Below, in pieces: positions 33,173-41,415 of a stretch of DNA of 64,000 bases. The translations under genes and the position numbers were made by a program. The notes below the pieces were generated by a model. That model saw nothing but the letters and a program-made list of their open reading frames with translations, was not told the DNA's origin and searched no databases. Source of the stretch: Plantibacter flavus (GTDB taxonomy: Bacteria; Actinomycetota; Actinomycetes; Actinomycetales; Microbacteriaceae); contig NZ_FXAP01000006.1 in assembly GCF_900177615.1 (NCBI RefSeq), positions 1-64,000 of the forward strand, given 5' to 3'. Numbering within the stretch: the stretch's first letter is position 1; every line of letters begins with the position of its first letter.

Positions 33173-34114
33173 ATGACTCACGCCCGCACCACCCTCGGAA
33201 CGTCCGACCTGTCCGTCTTCCCGCTGAACCTCGGCGGCAACGTGTTCGGCTGGACCGCCGACCGGCAGACGTCGTTCGACATCCTCGACGCCTTCGTCGC
33301 GGGTGGCGGCAACTTCATCGACACCGCCGACGGCTACTCGGCGTGGGTGCCCGGCAACACCGGCGGCGACTCCGAGCGACTCATCGGCGAGTGGCAGGAA
33401 CTCCGCGGCAACCGCGACGAGCTCGTCATCGCGACGAAGGTCAGCCAGCACCCCGACTTCCAGGGCCTCGCGGCCGACAACATCCTGAAGGCCGCCGACG
33501 CCTCGCTCGAGCGCCTCCGCACCGACCACATCGACCTCTACTACGCGCACTTCGACGACGAGTCGGTGCCGCTCGAGGAGACGGTGACGGCACTGTCGTC
33601 CCTCGTCGACGCCGGCAAGGTCCGCTACCTCGGCATCTCCAACTACTCCGCAGCGCGCATCGCCGAGTGGTTCGAGATCGTCGAGGCCAAGGGGCTCCAC
33701 CGCCCCATCGCCCTCCAGCCGCACTACAACCTCGTCGAGCGCGAGTTCGAGGGGGAGCTGCGCACGATCGCCGAGCGCGAGCAGCTCGCGGTGCTCCCGT
33801 ACTTCTCGCTCGCCAAGGGCTTCCTGACGGGCAAGTACCGCGAGGGGTCGAGCGTCGACAGCGTCCGCGCCGAGGGCGCGCAGGCCTACCTCGCCGACCA
33901 CGCCGCGCTCCTGCCCGTCCTCGACGAGGTCGCAGCGGCCCACGCCGTCTCGGTCGCGACCGTGTCGCTCGCGTGGCTCCGCTCGCAGCCGACCGTCGCC
34001 GCGCCCATCGCGAGTGCCCGCACCGTCGAGCAGCTGCCCGACCTCCTCGCCTCCGCCACGCTCGAGCTCTCCGCCGACGAGCTGGCCGCTCTCACCGCCG
34101 CCTCGGTCGCGTAG
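33173..34114 (+). CDS. Aldo/keto reductase
   Basis: This is a 313-residue NADPH-dependent reductase. It has the catalytic set FIDTADGYSAW (Asp, Tyr), VIATKVSQ (Lys) and HIDLYYAHFDD (His), and the cofactor-binding C-terminal APIASARTVEQL. YLGISNYSA and PHYNLVEREFEGEL are typical of the YajO/oxidoreductase-Tas branch. ATG 33173 is chosen for GGAGG eight bases upstream. ATG 33146 has a weaker, more distant GAGGAG. It is monocistronic and followed by the tandem repeats at 34143. Confidence 0.88.
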   Translation: MTHARTTLGTSDLSVFPLNLGGNVFGWTADRQTSFDILDAFVAGGGNFIDTADGYSAWVPGNTGGDSERLIGEWQELRGNRDELVIATKVSQHPDFQGLAADNILKAADASLERLRTDHIDLYYAHFDDESVPLEETVTALSSLVDAGKVRYLGISNYSAARIAEWFEIVEAKGLHRPIALQPHYNLVEREFEGELRTIAEREQLAVLPYFSLAKGFLTGKYREGSSVDSVRAEGAQAYLADHAALLPVLDEVAAAHAVSVATVSLAWLRSQPTVAAPIASARTVEQLPDLLASATLELSADELAALTAASVA

Positions 34115-34142
34115 GGCGTCAACCAGCCGGTCCGGGGCACCC

Positions 34143-34344
34143 TCCGGTCCCGTAGCTCCTTCGGTCCCTGAGTCACCTCCTTCGGTCCGAGTCACCTCCT
34201 TCGGTCCGAGTCACCTCCTTCGGTCCCTGAGACACCTCCTCCGGTCCCTGAGCTTGTCGAAGGGCGCACCCGTTCCGGTCCCTGAGCTTGTCGAAGGGCA
34301 CACCCGTTCCGGTCCCTGAGCTTGTCGAAGGGCGCACCTCGACA
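34143..34344. repeat. Tandem and interspersed repeat block (family B, copy 1)
   Basis: Units begin with GGTCC at 34163, 34184, 34203 and 34222 (19-21-base period, GAGTCACCTCCTTC), then change at 34243, 34277 and 34311 to a 34-base period built on CCCTGAGCTTGTCGAAGGG. The block fills most of the 306-base gap to the small membrane protein gene at 34421. No gene is seen in it. Confidence 0.8.
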
Positions 34345-34420
34345 AGCGCGGTGGCCGGAGGCGGCTCGGTGACGGGGCGGTGACCGATGGGGTGGCTGGG
34401 TGACCCATGGGTGCGCGGAA

Positions 34421-34690
34421 CTACCCACCCGACGACACGAGCGCGAGCGTGGCGACGGTGGAGGCGGTAGCCGACGCGCAGGTCGCGACGATGCCTCCGA
34501 CGGCGAGACGGCTGGCGCATCGACCTCGCCGTCTGCGCCGCACGCAGACGGCCGAGCCGATGACGGCTGGGATGAACGCCGCCGGGCACGGTATCGCGAC
34601 GAGCGCCGACAGCATGGTGAGCGCACCGACGACTCGCCCGCTGCGTGGGTCGGCCGATGTTCCGCCGGCTCGCGCCAGAGTGGTTCGCAT
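34421..34690 (-). CDS. Small membrane protein
   Basis: This 89-residue protein starts at ATG 34690. It has two hydrophobic stretches (about 20-50, GRVVGALTMLSALVAIP and following, and about 64-88) separated by an Arg-rich loop (VRRRRRGR). The AT-rich TGATATTTCA directly before the ATG could be promoter sequence for a leaderless transcript. No family is recognised. It is divergent from the ATP-grasp operon. The composition agrees with a real gene, but confidence is limited. Confidence 0.45.
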   Translation of the reverse strand: MRTTLARAGGTSADPRSGRVVGALTMLSALVAIPCPAAFIPAVIGSAVCVRRRRRGRCASRLAVGGIVATCASATASTVATLALVSSGG

Positions 34691-34792
34691 TGAAATATCA
34701 CATGCGGGGCTCGCGTCCCGCGTCCGCTCGGCGAGGGTTCCTCTCCGCGCTCCGAAACACCCCGGCAACATGTGTCCCGGTAGAGTCGGCCC

Positions 34793-36541
34793 ATGGGTGA
34801 CCTGTTCAACGGCTATGGCGGCACGCTCGCCCCGCGCAAGACTCCGGGCGGCGTCCCCGCCTTCGACGAGATGTTCGGCGAGGCGGCGGAACACGCGGGT
34901 GGTGCGACCGCCAGGCGGGCGTATCAGGAGATCTACAGCTCCCTCGCACGGATGACCCAGGAGGAGCTCCGAGGCCGCACCGACGCCCTCGCCAGCTCCT
35001 ACCTCGCGCAGGGCGTGACCTTCGACTTCGCCGGTGAGGAGCGTCCGTTCCCGCTCGACGCGGTCCCGCGGGTGATCGAGCAGCAGGAGTGGACGCAGGT
35101 CGAGGCCGGCATCAAGCAGCGCGTCAAGGCGCTCGAGGCCTTCCTCGCCGACGTCTACGGCCCGCAGCTCGCCGTGCGCGACGGCGTCATCCCCGCGAAG
35201 CTCATCTCCTCGTCCTCCCACTTCCACCGGCAGGCCTACGGGATCCAGGCGGCGAACGGCGTCCGCATCCAGGTCTCGGGCATCGACCTCATCCGCGACG
35301 AGCACGGTCAGATGCGCGTCCTCGAGGACAACGTCCGAGTCCCGTCCGGCGTCAGCTACGTCATCTCCAACCGTCGCGTGATGGCGCAGACGCTCCCCGA
35401 GCTGTTCGTCTCGATGCGCGTCCGACCCGTCGGCGACTACCCCAACAAGCTCCTGCAGGCGCTGCGTGCGTCGGCCCCGCCCGGTGTCGAGGACCCGAAC
35501 GTCGTCGTCCTCACCCCCGGCGTGTACAACTCCGCGTACTTCGAGCACACGCTGCTCGCGCGGCTCATGGGCGTCGAGCTCGTCGAGGGCCGCGACCTCT
35601 TCTGCTCCGGCGGCAAGGTCTTCATGCGGACGACCGCCGGGCCCACCCGCGTCGACGTCATCTACCGCCGCGTCGACGACGAGTTCCTCGACCCGCTGTC
35701 CTTCCGCGCCGACTCCATGCTCGGTTCGCCCGGGCTCATGCTCGCCGCGCGCCTCGGCAACGTGACCATCGCGAACGCGGTCGGGAACGGTGTCGCCGAC
35801 GACAAGCTCGTCTACACGTACCTGCCCGACCTCATCAAGTACTACCTCGCCGAGGACGCGATCCTCCCGAACGTCGACACCTGGCGTCTCGAGGACCCGC
35901 TCGCTCTCGAAGAGGTTCTCGACCGCCTGGACGAGCTCGTCATCAAGCCGGTCGACGGCTCCGGCGGCAAGGGGCTCGTCGTCGGTCCTGACGCGTCGAA
36001 GGAGGAGCTCGCGACCCTCAAGACGAAACTGCAGGAGGACCCGCGCGGCTGGATCGCGCAGCCGGTCGTCATGCTCTCCACCATCCCGACGCTCGTCGAG
36101 GACGGCATGCGTCCCCGCCACGCCGACCTGCGACCGTTCGCGGTGAACGACGGCAACGACGTCTGGGTGCTGCCAGGCGGCCTGACGCGCGTCGCCCTGC
36201 CGGAGGGGCAGCTGGTCGTGAACTCCAGCCAGGGCGGCGGCTCGAAGGACACCTGGGTCGTCGGACGTCCGTTCGATCCCAACGCGGCGCCCGAGGCGTC
36301 CTCGCACGACATCCAGGGTCTCGTCGCGGAGCAGGCCACGACCGAGACGACGTCGATCCCGATCATCTACGACCACGGCACGACCCCGGAGCACTCGCCC
36401 CAGGACCGTCCGGCCGGCAACCAGGACCAGCAGGAGCAACAGCAGCAGACGCTCTCGCCTCCGGCGCTCGACTCCCCGGACCCTGCCCTTCGACAAGCTC
36501 AGGAACCGCTCCCCGGCGGGCAGGAGGACGCATCATGCTGA
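34793..36541 (+). CDS. Circularly permuted ATP-grasp protein
   Basis: This 582-residue protein of the CP_ATPgrasp family is predicted to form an amide or peptide-like bond using ATP. Motifs include FDEMFGEA near the start, QAYGIQAANGVRIQVSGIDL, VLEDNVRVPSGVSYV, GVYNSAYFEHTLLAR and ELVIKPVDGSGGKGLVVGP (nucleotide-binding lysine and glycine loop). LPGGLTRVALPEGQLVVNSSQGGGSKDTWV is near the end of the core. It is followed by alpha-E and transglutaminase genes with short overlaps, a widely conserved trio. The last 60 residues are low-complexity (Gln-rich) and include a translated repeat (PALRQAQEP). Confidence 0.88.
   Translation: MGDLFNGYGGTLAPRKTPGGVPAFDEMFGEAAEHAGGATARRAYQEIYSSLARMTQEELRGRTDALASSYLAQGVTFDFAGEERPFPLDAVPRVIEQQEWTQVEAGIKQRVKALEAFLADVYGPQLAVRDGVIPAKLISSSSHFHRQAYGIQAANGVRIQVSGIDLIRDEHGQMRVLEDNVRVPSGVSYVISNRRVMAQTLPELFVSMRVRPVGDYPNKLLQALRASAPPGVEDPNVVVLTPGVYNSAYFEHTLLARLMGVELVEGRDLFCSGGKVFMRTTAGPTRVDVIYRRVDDEFLDPLSFRADSMLGSPGLMLAARLGNVTIANAVGNGVADDKLVYTYLPDLIKYYLAEDAILPNVDTWRLEDPLALEEVLDRLDELVIKPVDGSGGKGLVVGPDASKEELATLKTKLQEDPRGWIAQPVVMLSTIPTLVEDGMRPRHADLRPFAVNDGNDVWVLPGGLTRVALPEGQLVVNSSQGGGSKDTWVVGRPFDPNAAPEASSHDIQGLVAEQATTETTSIPIIYDHGTTPEHSPQDRPAGNQDQQEQQQQTLSPPALDSPDPALRQAQEPLPGGQEDASC
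36486..36507 (+). repeat. Family B repeat copy translated within the ATP-grasp gene
   Basis: CCCTTCGACAAGCTCAGGAACC is the inverse complement of the CCCTGAGCTTGTCGAAGGG motif found at 34243 and 45726. It lies in frame near the 3' end of the ATP-grasp gene and encodes LRQAQEP. Confidence 0.8.
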
Positions 36542-37464
36542 GCCGCATCGCCGAGAGCCTCTTCTGGATCGGACGCTACATCGAACGCAGTGACGGCACC
36601 GCGCGCATCCTCGACGTCCACCTGCAGCTGCTGCTCGAGGATCCGTGGATCGACGAGGACACCGCCTGCCGGTCGCTGCTCTCCGTCATGGGCAGCGACG
36701 CGCCCGCCGACCAGGAGCTCACCCGCCAGGACGTCCTCGCGCAGCTCGCCGTCGACCGCACGCACCCGGCGTCGATCGCCTACTCGCTCGGCGCCGCCCG
36801 TGAGAACGCCCGGCGCGCCCGCGAGATCGTGTCGACCGAGCTCTGGGAGTGCCTCAACACGACCCGTGCCCGGATGCCGCGCCGCGTCGCGAGCGACAAG
36901 GTGCACGAGTTCTTCGGATGGGTGCGTGAGCGTTCGGCCCTCGCCGTCGGCATCGTCGACTCCGCCACGAGTCGCGACGACGCCTGGCGCTTCTTCACCC
37001 TCGGCCGCAGCCTCGAACGCGCCGACATGACCGCCCGACTCCTGGCGACGCGGTCCCTCACCGAGGCGAGCGGTCCGTCCTGGACGACGATCCTCCGCTC
37101 CTGCGGCGCCTACGAGGCCTACCTGCGCACGTACCGCGGCATGCCGAGCGCGAAGAACGCGGCCGAGTTCCTCCTGCTCGACCAGCTCTTCCCCCGGTCG
37201 GTCATGTTCTCGATCAGCCGGGCCGAGGAGTGCATGCGCGACCTCGAACCGCGCCGAGGCCGCGTCGGGACGGTGGACTCCGCCCAGCGCTTGCTCGGAC
37301 AGATCCGCAGCGACCTCGAGTACCGGCCCATCCAGGACACGCTCGTCGACCTCCCTGGTCGGATGGACGCCGTGCAGAACGTCACCAGCCAGGTGTCGGA
37401 GGCGATCCGCGAACGCTACTTCCCCACTCATGCGGTGCCCGCGTGGATCGGAGAGAACTCATGA
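36535..37464 (+). CDS. Alpha-E domain (DUF403) protein
   Basis: This 309-residue all-helical protein begins MLSRIAESLFWIGRYIERSDGTARILDVHL, the hallmark of the alpha-E family. NARRAREIVSTELWECLN and FFTLGRSLERADMTARLL are further signatures. It is always found with permuted ATP-grasp and transglutaminase-like proteins and is thought to assist peptide synthesis or modification. The start overlaps the preceding stop by seven bases and its own stop overlaps the next start (ATGA). Confidence 0.88.
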   Translation: MLSRIAESLFWIGRYIERSDGTARILDVHLQLLLEDPWIDEDTACRSLLSVMGSDAPADQELTRQDVLAQLAVDRTHPASIAYSLGAARENARRAREIVSTELWECLNTTRARMPRRVASDKVHEFFGWVRERSALAVGIVDSATSRDDAWRFFTLGRSLERADMTARLLATRSLTEASGPSWTTILRSCGAYEAYLRTYRGMPSAKNAAEFLLLDQLFPRSVMFSISRAEECMRDLEPRRGRVGTVDSAQRLLGQIRSDLEYRPIQDTLVDLPGRMDAVQNVTSQVSEAIRERYFPTHAVPAWIGENS

Positions 37465-38306
37465 CCCGGCTCCACATCAAGCACAGCACGGGGTTCTCCT
37501 ACGGCGGCAAGGTCAACGCGTCGTACAACGAGGCGCGCATGCTGCCGGTGACGACCGAGGACCAGTACGTCCTGTACTCGCACATCGACATCCAGCCGGG
37601 GGCGTCGCAGTCGACGTACACCGACTACTGGGGCATGAAGGTCTCGGCGTTCGAGGTGCTGACGCCGCACGAGGAACTCTCGCTCACGGCGACGAGCCTC
37701 GTCGAGGTCCGGCCGCGCAAGCACGAGCCGCACCCGACCGGCTGGGAGCAGCTCGACATCGCGACCCAGGCCGCCGTGACCCGGGTGGAGCACCTGGAAC
37801 AGACACGACGGACGACCCCGCCGGACGACCTCGTCGAGCTCGCCCGGACCATCGCCGACCGCTACGAGAGTCCGTGCGAGGCCGCGATGGCCATCAGCCG
37901 GGAGATCGGCGAGCAGATGGACTACGTGCAGGGCGTCACGAGTGTGTACTCGACCGCTGCCGAGGCGTGGGCGAACCGCAAGGGCGTCTGTCAGGACATC
38001 ACGCACATCGTCCTCGGGGCGCTGCGCTCGGTGGGGATCCCGGCCCGCTACGTGTCGGGGTACCTGCACCCGAAGCCGCACGCGGCGATCGGCGAGACGG
38101 TGACGGGGGAGTCGCACGCGTGGGTCGAGTGGTTCTGCGGTGACTGGCGTGGGTTCGACCCGACCAACATGGTCGACGTGGGTGAGCGTCACGTCCTCAT
38201 CGGGCGGGGTCGTGACTACGGTGACGTCTCCCCGCTCCGTGGAGTCTACGCGGGCCCCTACCGCTCGAAGCTCTTCGTGAAGGTCGAGATCACCCGAGAG
38301 GCCTGA
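37461..38306 (+). CDS. Transglutaminase-like cysteine protease family protein
   Basis: This 281-residue protein has an N-terminal beta domain (RLHIKHSTGFSYGGKVNASYNEARMLP) and a transglutaminase/protease core with Cys177 (RKGVCQDITH), His219 (GESHAWVEW) and Asp233 (GFDPTN). All three catalytic residues are intact. In the ATP-grasp/alpha-E/transglutaminase trio it probably cleaves or transfers peptides. The start ATG 37461 is fixed by the ATGA overlap with the alpha-E gene. Confidence 0.88.
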   Translation: MTRLHIKHSTGFSYGGKVNASYNEARMLPVTTEDQYVLYSHIDIQPGASQSTYTDYWGMKVSAFEVLTPHEELSLTATSLVEVRPRKHEPHPTGWEQLDIATQAAVTRVEHLEQTRRTTPPDDLVELARTIADRYESPCEAAMAISREIGEQMDYVQGVTSVYSTAAEAWANRKGVCQDITHIVLGALRSVGIPARYVSGYLHPKPHAAIGETVTGESHAWVEWFCGDWRGFDPTNMVDVGERHVLIGRGRDYGDVSPLRGVYAGPYRSKLFVKVEITREA

Positions 38307-38343
38307 CCCGCATCCACCGCGGGAGACCCTCCTCGGTGGATGC

Positions 38344-38505
38344 GCCAGCGCGGTGCGCTGACGCGAGCGCGGGTCGTACGCGTGAGCGCGGGTCTCCGGA
38401 GGGCCGCGCTCACGCGCCCACCCCGCGGTCGCGCCTGTTCGGGCGCCCTCGCGTCAGCGCACCGCGCCGACGCCCACGAGCCCGCGCTCACGTCGGCGCC
38501 CCGCG
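38344..38505. repeat. Compound repeat family C, copy 1
   Basis: This nested palindrome has outer arms GCCAGCGCGGTGCGCTGACG (from 38344) and CGTCAGCGCACCGCGC (within 38448-38468). The inner hairpin GTGAGCGCG (38382-38390) with CGCGCTCAC (38405-38413) has a GGTCTCCGGAGG loop. Further AGCGC/GCGCT blocks extend to about 38505. It fills the gap before the CPBP-like gene. Confidence 0.75.
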
Positions 38506-38528
38506 CCGGCACCCGTAGGATCGACGGC

Positions 38529-39341
38529 ATGCAGACCGAGATGATCGTCCCGGCCCGCCGCCCGATGAAGCTGGTCCCCGCGGTGCTGCTCGCCGCGTCC
38601 GCGTTCTGCCTCTTCGGCCTCATGCAGCCGCTCGCCGGCTACCCGCTCCTCGTCGCCGCGCTCGCGACAGCGATCCTCATCGACCGTGAGCTCGCGAAGG
38701 ACCTGTTCCTCATCGCGATCGGCATCGGGATCGTCTCGACCACGTCCGTGGAAGCGGACGTCTCCTGGCCGAGCTTCTTCCGCATCGGCACCGTCCTCCT
38801 GCTGGCGGTCGGTGTCCCGTTCCTCATCGACCGATTCGTCTACCGGCGGAAGGCGATCACCTTCCCCTGGCGCAGCCGCGAGAAGAAGACGAAGGGTGAG
38901 ATCGCCTATCTCTTCGCCGTTCCGCTCCTCGGCTGGGCGATCCTCCCGTTCTACTTCATCCGCTCGGGCGCCTACGAGAACTGGCCGGTGATCAGCGACG
39001 CCGGGGAACTCGGCCGGTTCTTCGTCGGGGTCAACGCGGTCGGCACGTGGGATGAACTGTTCTTCATCTGCACCTGCTTCGCCCTGCTGCGACGGCACTT
39101 CCCGGTCTGGCAGGCCAACCTGCTGCAGGCCGTCATCTTCGTCTCGTTCCTGTGGGAACTCGGTTACCGCTCGTGGGGTCCGCTCCTGACGTTCCCGTTC
39201 GCGCTCCTCCAGGGGTACTTGTTCTCGAAGACGCGGTCGCTCGGCTACATCCTCGCGGTGCACCTGCTGTTCGACGCGATCGTCTTCCTCGCGATCGTGC
39301 ACGCCCACCACCGCGACTGGATCCCGATCTTCTGGTACTGA
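38529..39341 (+). CDS. CPBP-like intramembrane protein
   Basis: This 270-residue polytopic membrane protein has about eight hydrophobic helices. The active-site region reads GTWDELFFICTCFALLRRHFPVW where canonical CPBP (CaaX/Abi) proteases have EExxxR, so the first Glu is replaced by Asp. A later motif is HLLFDAIVFLAIVHAHH, with the conserved His. It may still be a protease or a non-catalytic relative. It is bracketed by two copies of repeat family C. No bacteriocin genes are nearby, so an immunity role is not supported here. Confidence 0.7.
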   Translation: MQTEMIVPARRPMKLVPAVLLAASAFCLFGLMQPLAGYPLLVAALATAILIDRELAKDLFLIAIGIGIVSTTSVEADVSWPSFFRIGTVLLLAVGVPFLIDRFVYRRKAITFPWRSREKKTKGEIAYLFAVPLLGWAILPFYFIRSGAYENWPVISDAGELGRFFVGVNAVGTWDELFFICTCFALLRRHFPVWQANLLQAVIFVSFLWELGYRSWGPLLTFPFALLQGYLFSKTRSLGYILAVHLLFDAIVFLAIVHAHHRDWIPIFWY

Positions 39342-39356
39342 GCGGTGTGTCCGCCT

Positions 39357-39522
39357 GCCAGCGCACCGCGCTGACGCGAAGGTCGGCGTTGCGGGCCCAG
39401 CGCGGTGCGCTGACGCGAGCGGCGGTGTTCAGGTTCCAGCGCGGGTCTGGCGCGTGACCGCGGGTCTCCAGAGGGGCGCGGTCACGCCACAGCCCCGCGC
39501 TCACGCCAGCGCACCGCGCTGG
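39357..39522. repeat. Compound repeat family C, copy 2
   Basis: GCCAGCGCACCGCGCTGACG (from 39357), CCAGCGCGGTGCGCTGACGC (from 39397), the hairpin GTGACCGCG...CGCGGTCAC (39454-39485) and CCAGCGCACCGCGCTGG (39506-39522) repeat the parts of the 38344 element in another order. It lies between convergent genes. Confidence 0.75.
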
Positions 39523-39540
39523 CAGCAACCTGGATGGGAG

Positions 39541-39834
39541 TCAGCTGGCGGTGGGCTTCGTCGCCGCTCCGTCGAGCCAGAGCTCGGTCGACTCGTCGCG
39601 GTGCACCCCGGCGGTGCCGACATGCTTGTCGCTGATCGTCGGTCCGTTCTTGATGACGTGCACGAGCGCCATCCCATGACCCCGGCCGAGCTCGTAGTCC
39701 GTCTTCAGCCACTCGAGGATCTCGCCGGCCTTCGTCGACGCGTCGAAGCCGCGGGCGTGCGCCTCGTCGACGAGCGCGCGCGGGGTCTTACCGGTCTTCG
39801 CCTCGGCGGCATCGAGATAGGCCTGGAACGACAT
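39541..39834 (-). CDS. DUF4287-domain protein
   Basis: This 97-residue protein begins MSFQAYLDAAEAKTGKTPRAL, continues with KAGEILEWLKTDYELGRGHGMALVHVIKNG, and matches DUF4287 over its length. A typical HxMA(L/I) helix follows the glycine-rich turn. Its function is unknown. AAGGAG precedes the ATG. Monocistronic. Confidence 0.83.
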   Translation of the reverse strand: MSFQAYLDAAEAKTGKTPRALVDEAHARGFDASTKAGEILEWLKTDYELGRGHGMALVHVIKNGPTISDKHVGTAGVHRDESTELWLDGAATKPTAS

Positions 39835-39961
39835 GACAGCTCCTTCGTCGATCGGGTGTCAGCCCCATCGTAGCCAGCGACGGCACTGAGCGACAGGCCC
39901 CACAGCGCGCCATGCGGCCACCCTCCAGTGTGGGCGGCGACGACGCCAATAGGGTGAGGGG

Positions 39962-40342
39962 ATGGACCGCCCCAGCAGGACCCCCGCAGGATTCGCCGCG
40001 ACCGTCGGCATCGACCTCCTCGCCGTCATCGTGTTCGTCGTCATCGGCCGCGCCAGCCACGGCGAAGGCATCCTCGGACTCCTCGTGACGCTGTGGCCGT
40101 TCGCCGTCGGACTCCTCGTCGGACACGTGCTCGCGCTCGTCCTCGGTCAGCGCGAGACCCGCTCCGTCCGCTGGGCCGGCGTCGTCGTCTGGGTGTCGAC
40201 CGTCGTCGTCGGAATGGTGCTGCGCGCGGTCTCCGGCCAGGGCGTCGAGCTCAGCTTCGTCATCGTGACCGTCCTCGTCCTCGCCGCACTCCTCCTGGGT
40301 TGGCGCCTCGTCGCGTGGCTCATTGCCCGCCGACGCCGATGA
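39962..40342 (+). CDS. DUF3054 membrane protein
   Basis: This 126-residue integral membrane protein has four helices, and begins AATVGIDLLAVIVFVVIGRASHGEG, characteristic of DUF3054. It continues with LVTLWPFAVGLLVGHVLALVL and GVVVWVSTVVVGMVLRAVSGQG. Its role is unknown. The next gene starts 28 bases downstream (or overlaps if TTG 40323 is used), so the two may be co-transcribed. Confidence 0.82.
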   Translation: MDRPSRTPAGFAATVGIDLLAVIVFVVIGRASHGEGILGLLVTLWPFAVGLLVGHVLALVLGQRETRSVRWAGVVVWVSTVVVGMVLRAVSGQGVELSFVIVTVLVLAALLLGWRLVAWLIARRRR

Positions 40343-40370
40343 CGCCGACGACCCCGACACCGACGAGCAC

Positions 40371-41300
40371 ATGAGCGCCGGCCGCTGGGGGCGCTGGTAC
40401 TTCGCCGTGCAGGCCCTCGCCGGCGCAGCATGGTGGGTGTCCGTGTTCCTCGTCCCGCCCGTCCGTGCGGCGACGCTCGGCAGCCTCGACCCCGTCGTCA
40501 TGGCCGTGCTCGACGTCCCGCTCTTCGTCGTCGCCTCGGCGCTCGCCGCATGCGCCATCCGATGGGCGGCGATCCTCGCGACCGGATGGACGCTGCTGGT
40601 CACCGTGTCACTGGGGATCTTCGCGGCCGTGACCCAGGAGGCGGGGATCGGCGCCCTGCTGATGGTCGGCGCCGCGGTCGGCTCGGTCACGGCCCTCGCA
40701 CTCGTCCTCACCGGCGGGATCCCGAGAGCGTGGATCGCCATCGGGCCGTTCGCGTTCCGCCCAGCGGATGCGTCGGCATCGACCGTTTCGCAACTCGTGA
40801 GGACCGCCGTCGAGATCGTCGCGTTCTGGGGCGTCTTCCTCGCGGTGATCCCCGCCGTCCTGCGGTTCTTCGAGTTGCGGTGGCGGGTCACGGTCGCCCT
40901 GCCGCCGGGTGCGGAGCAGTTCGCCGTCGTCATCGGCATCGTCGTCGTGGTGCTCGGGAGCGTCGTCGGGCTCTGGTCCGCTGCCGCGATGGCGACGACC
41001 GGTGGTGGGACGCCGCTTCCCGCCGCGATGCCGAACCGACTCGTCATCGCCGGGCCCTATCGTGTCGTCCGCAATCCGATGGCCGTCGGCAGCATCGTCC
41101 AGGGCGTCGGCGTCGGACTCCTGCTGTCGTCCTGGATCGTGGTCGTCTACGCGGTCTTCGGTGCCGTCGTCTGGAACGTCCTGGTCCGGCCCGTCGAGGA
41201 AGCCGACCTCGAGGCACGCTTCGGCGAGCCCTACCGCCGCTACCGCGAGGACCTGCGGTGCTGGGTCCCGAGCCTCCGGCCGGTGGCGGCCCGTTCGTAA
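40371..41300 (+). CDS. Isoprenylcysteine-carboxyl-methyltransferase-family membrane protein
   Basis: This 309-residue protein has about five N-terminal helices fused to a C-terminal ICMT/PEMT-type domain. That domain carries the methyl-donor signature GPYRVVRNPMAVGSIVQG and the closing EEADLEARFGEPYRRYREDLRCWVP. It probably methylates a lipid-linked acid or amine in the membrane. The substrate is unknown. ATG 40371 is chosen. TTG 40323 would overlap the DUF3054 gene. Its stop lies inside the left arm of the palindrome 41293-41388. Confidence 0.78.
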   Translation: MSAGRWGRWYFAVQALAGAAWWVSVFLVPPVRAATLGSLDPVVMAVLDVPLFVVASALAACAIRWAAILATGWTLLVTVSLGIFAAVTQEAGIGALLMVGAAVGSVTALALVLTGGIPRAWIAIGPFAFRPADASASTVSQLVRTAVEIVAFWGVFLAVIPAVLRFFELRWRVTVALPPGAEQFAVVIGIVVVVLGSVVGLWSAAAMATTGGGTPLPAAMPNRLVIAGPYRVVRNPMAVGSIVQGVGVGLLLSSWIVVVYAVFGAVVWNVLVRPVEEADLEARFGEPYRRYREDLRCWVPSLRPVAARS

Positions 41301-41388
41301 CTCCTGCTGCCTGCGACGACCGGCCGCGTCACCCGCCGCCCCGACCGCCTGGGAGCCCCGGCGGTCGCAGGATGCAGGAGTTGTGAAC
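41293..41388. repeat. Palindrome family D, copy 2
   Basis: Arms 41293-41317 (core AACTCCTGC, then CTGCGAC) and 41364-41388 (core GCAGGAGTT) pair in about 21 of 25 positions. It lies between convergent genes and shares its CACAACTCCTGCA tip with the element inside the beta-galactosidase gene. Confidence 0.7.
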
Positions 41389-41415
41389 ACCGAGCGGCCC
41401 GGAGCGGAGGACCGT

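Noticed and set aside
34143-34344. CRISPR-like regular repeats
   Set aside because: The units are contiguous tandem repeats without unique spacers, and no cas genes are present.
34421-36496. Long minus-strand frame opposite the ATP-grasp gene
   Set aside because: Only its last 89 residues, outside the ATP-grasp gene, look protein-like, and these are listed as a small membrane protein. The rest is antisense shadow.
38529-39341. Bacteriocin immunity protein
   Set aside because: CPBP proteins can be immunity factors, but no bacteriocin precursor or export gene is nearby.
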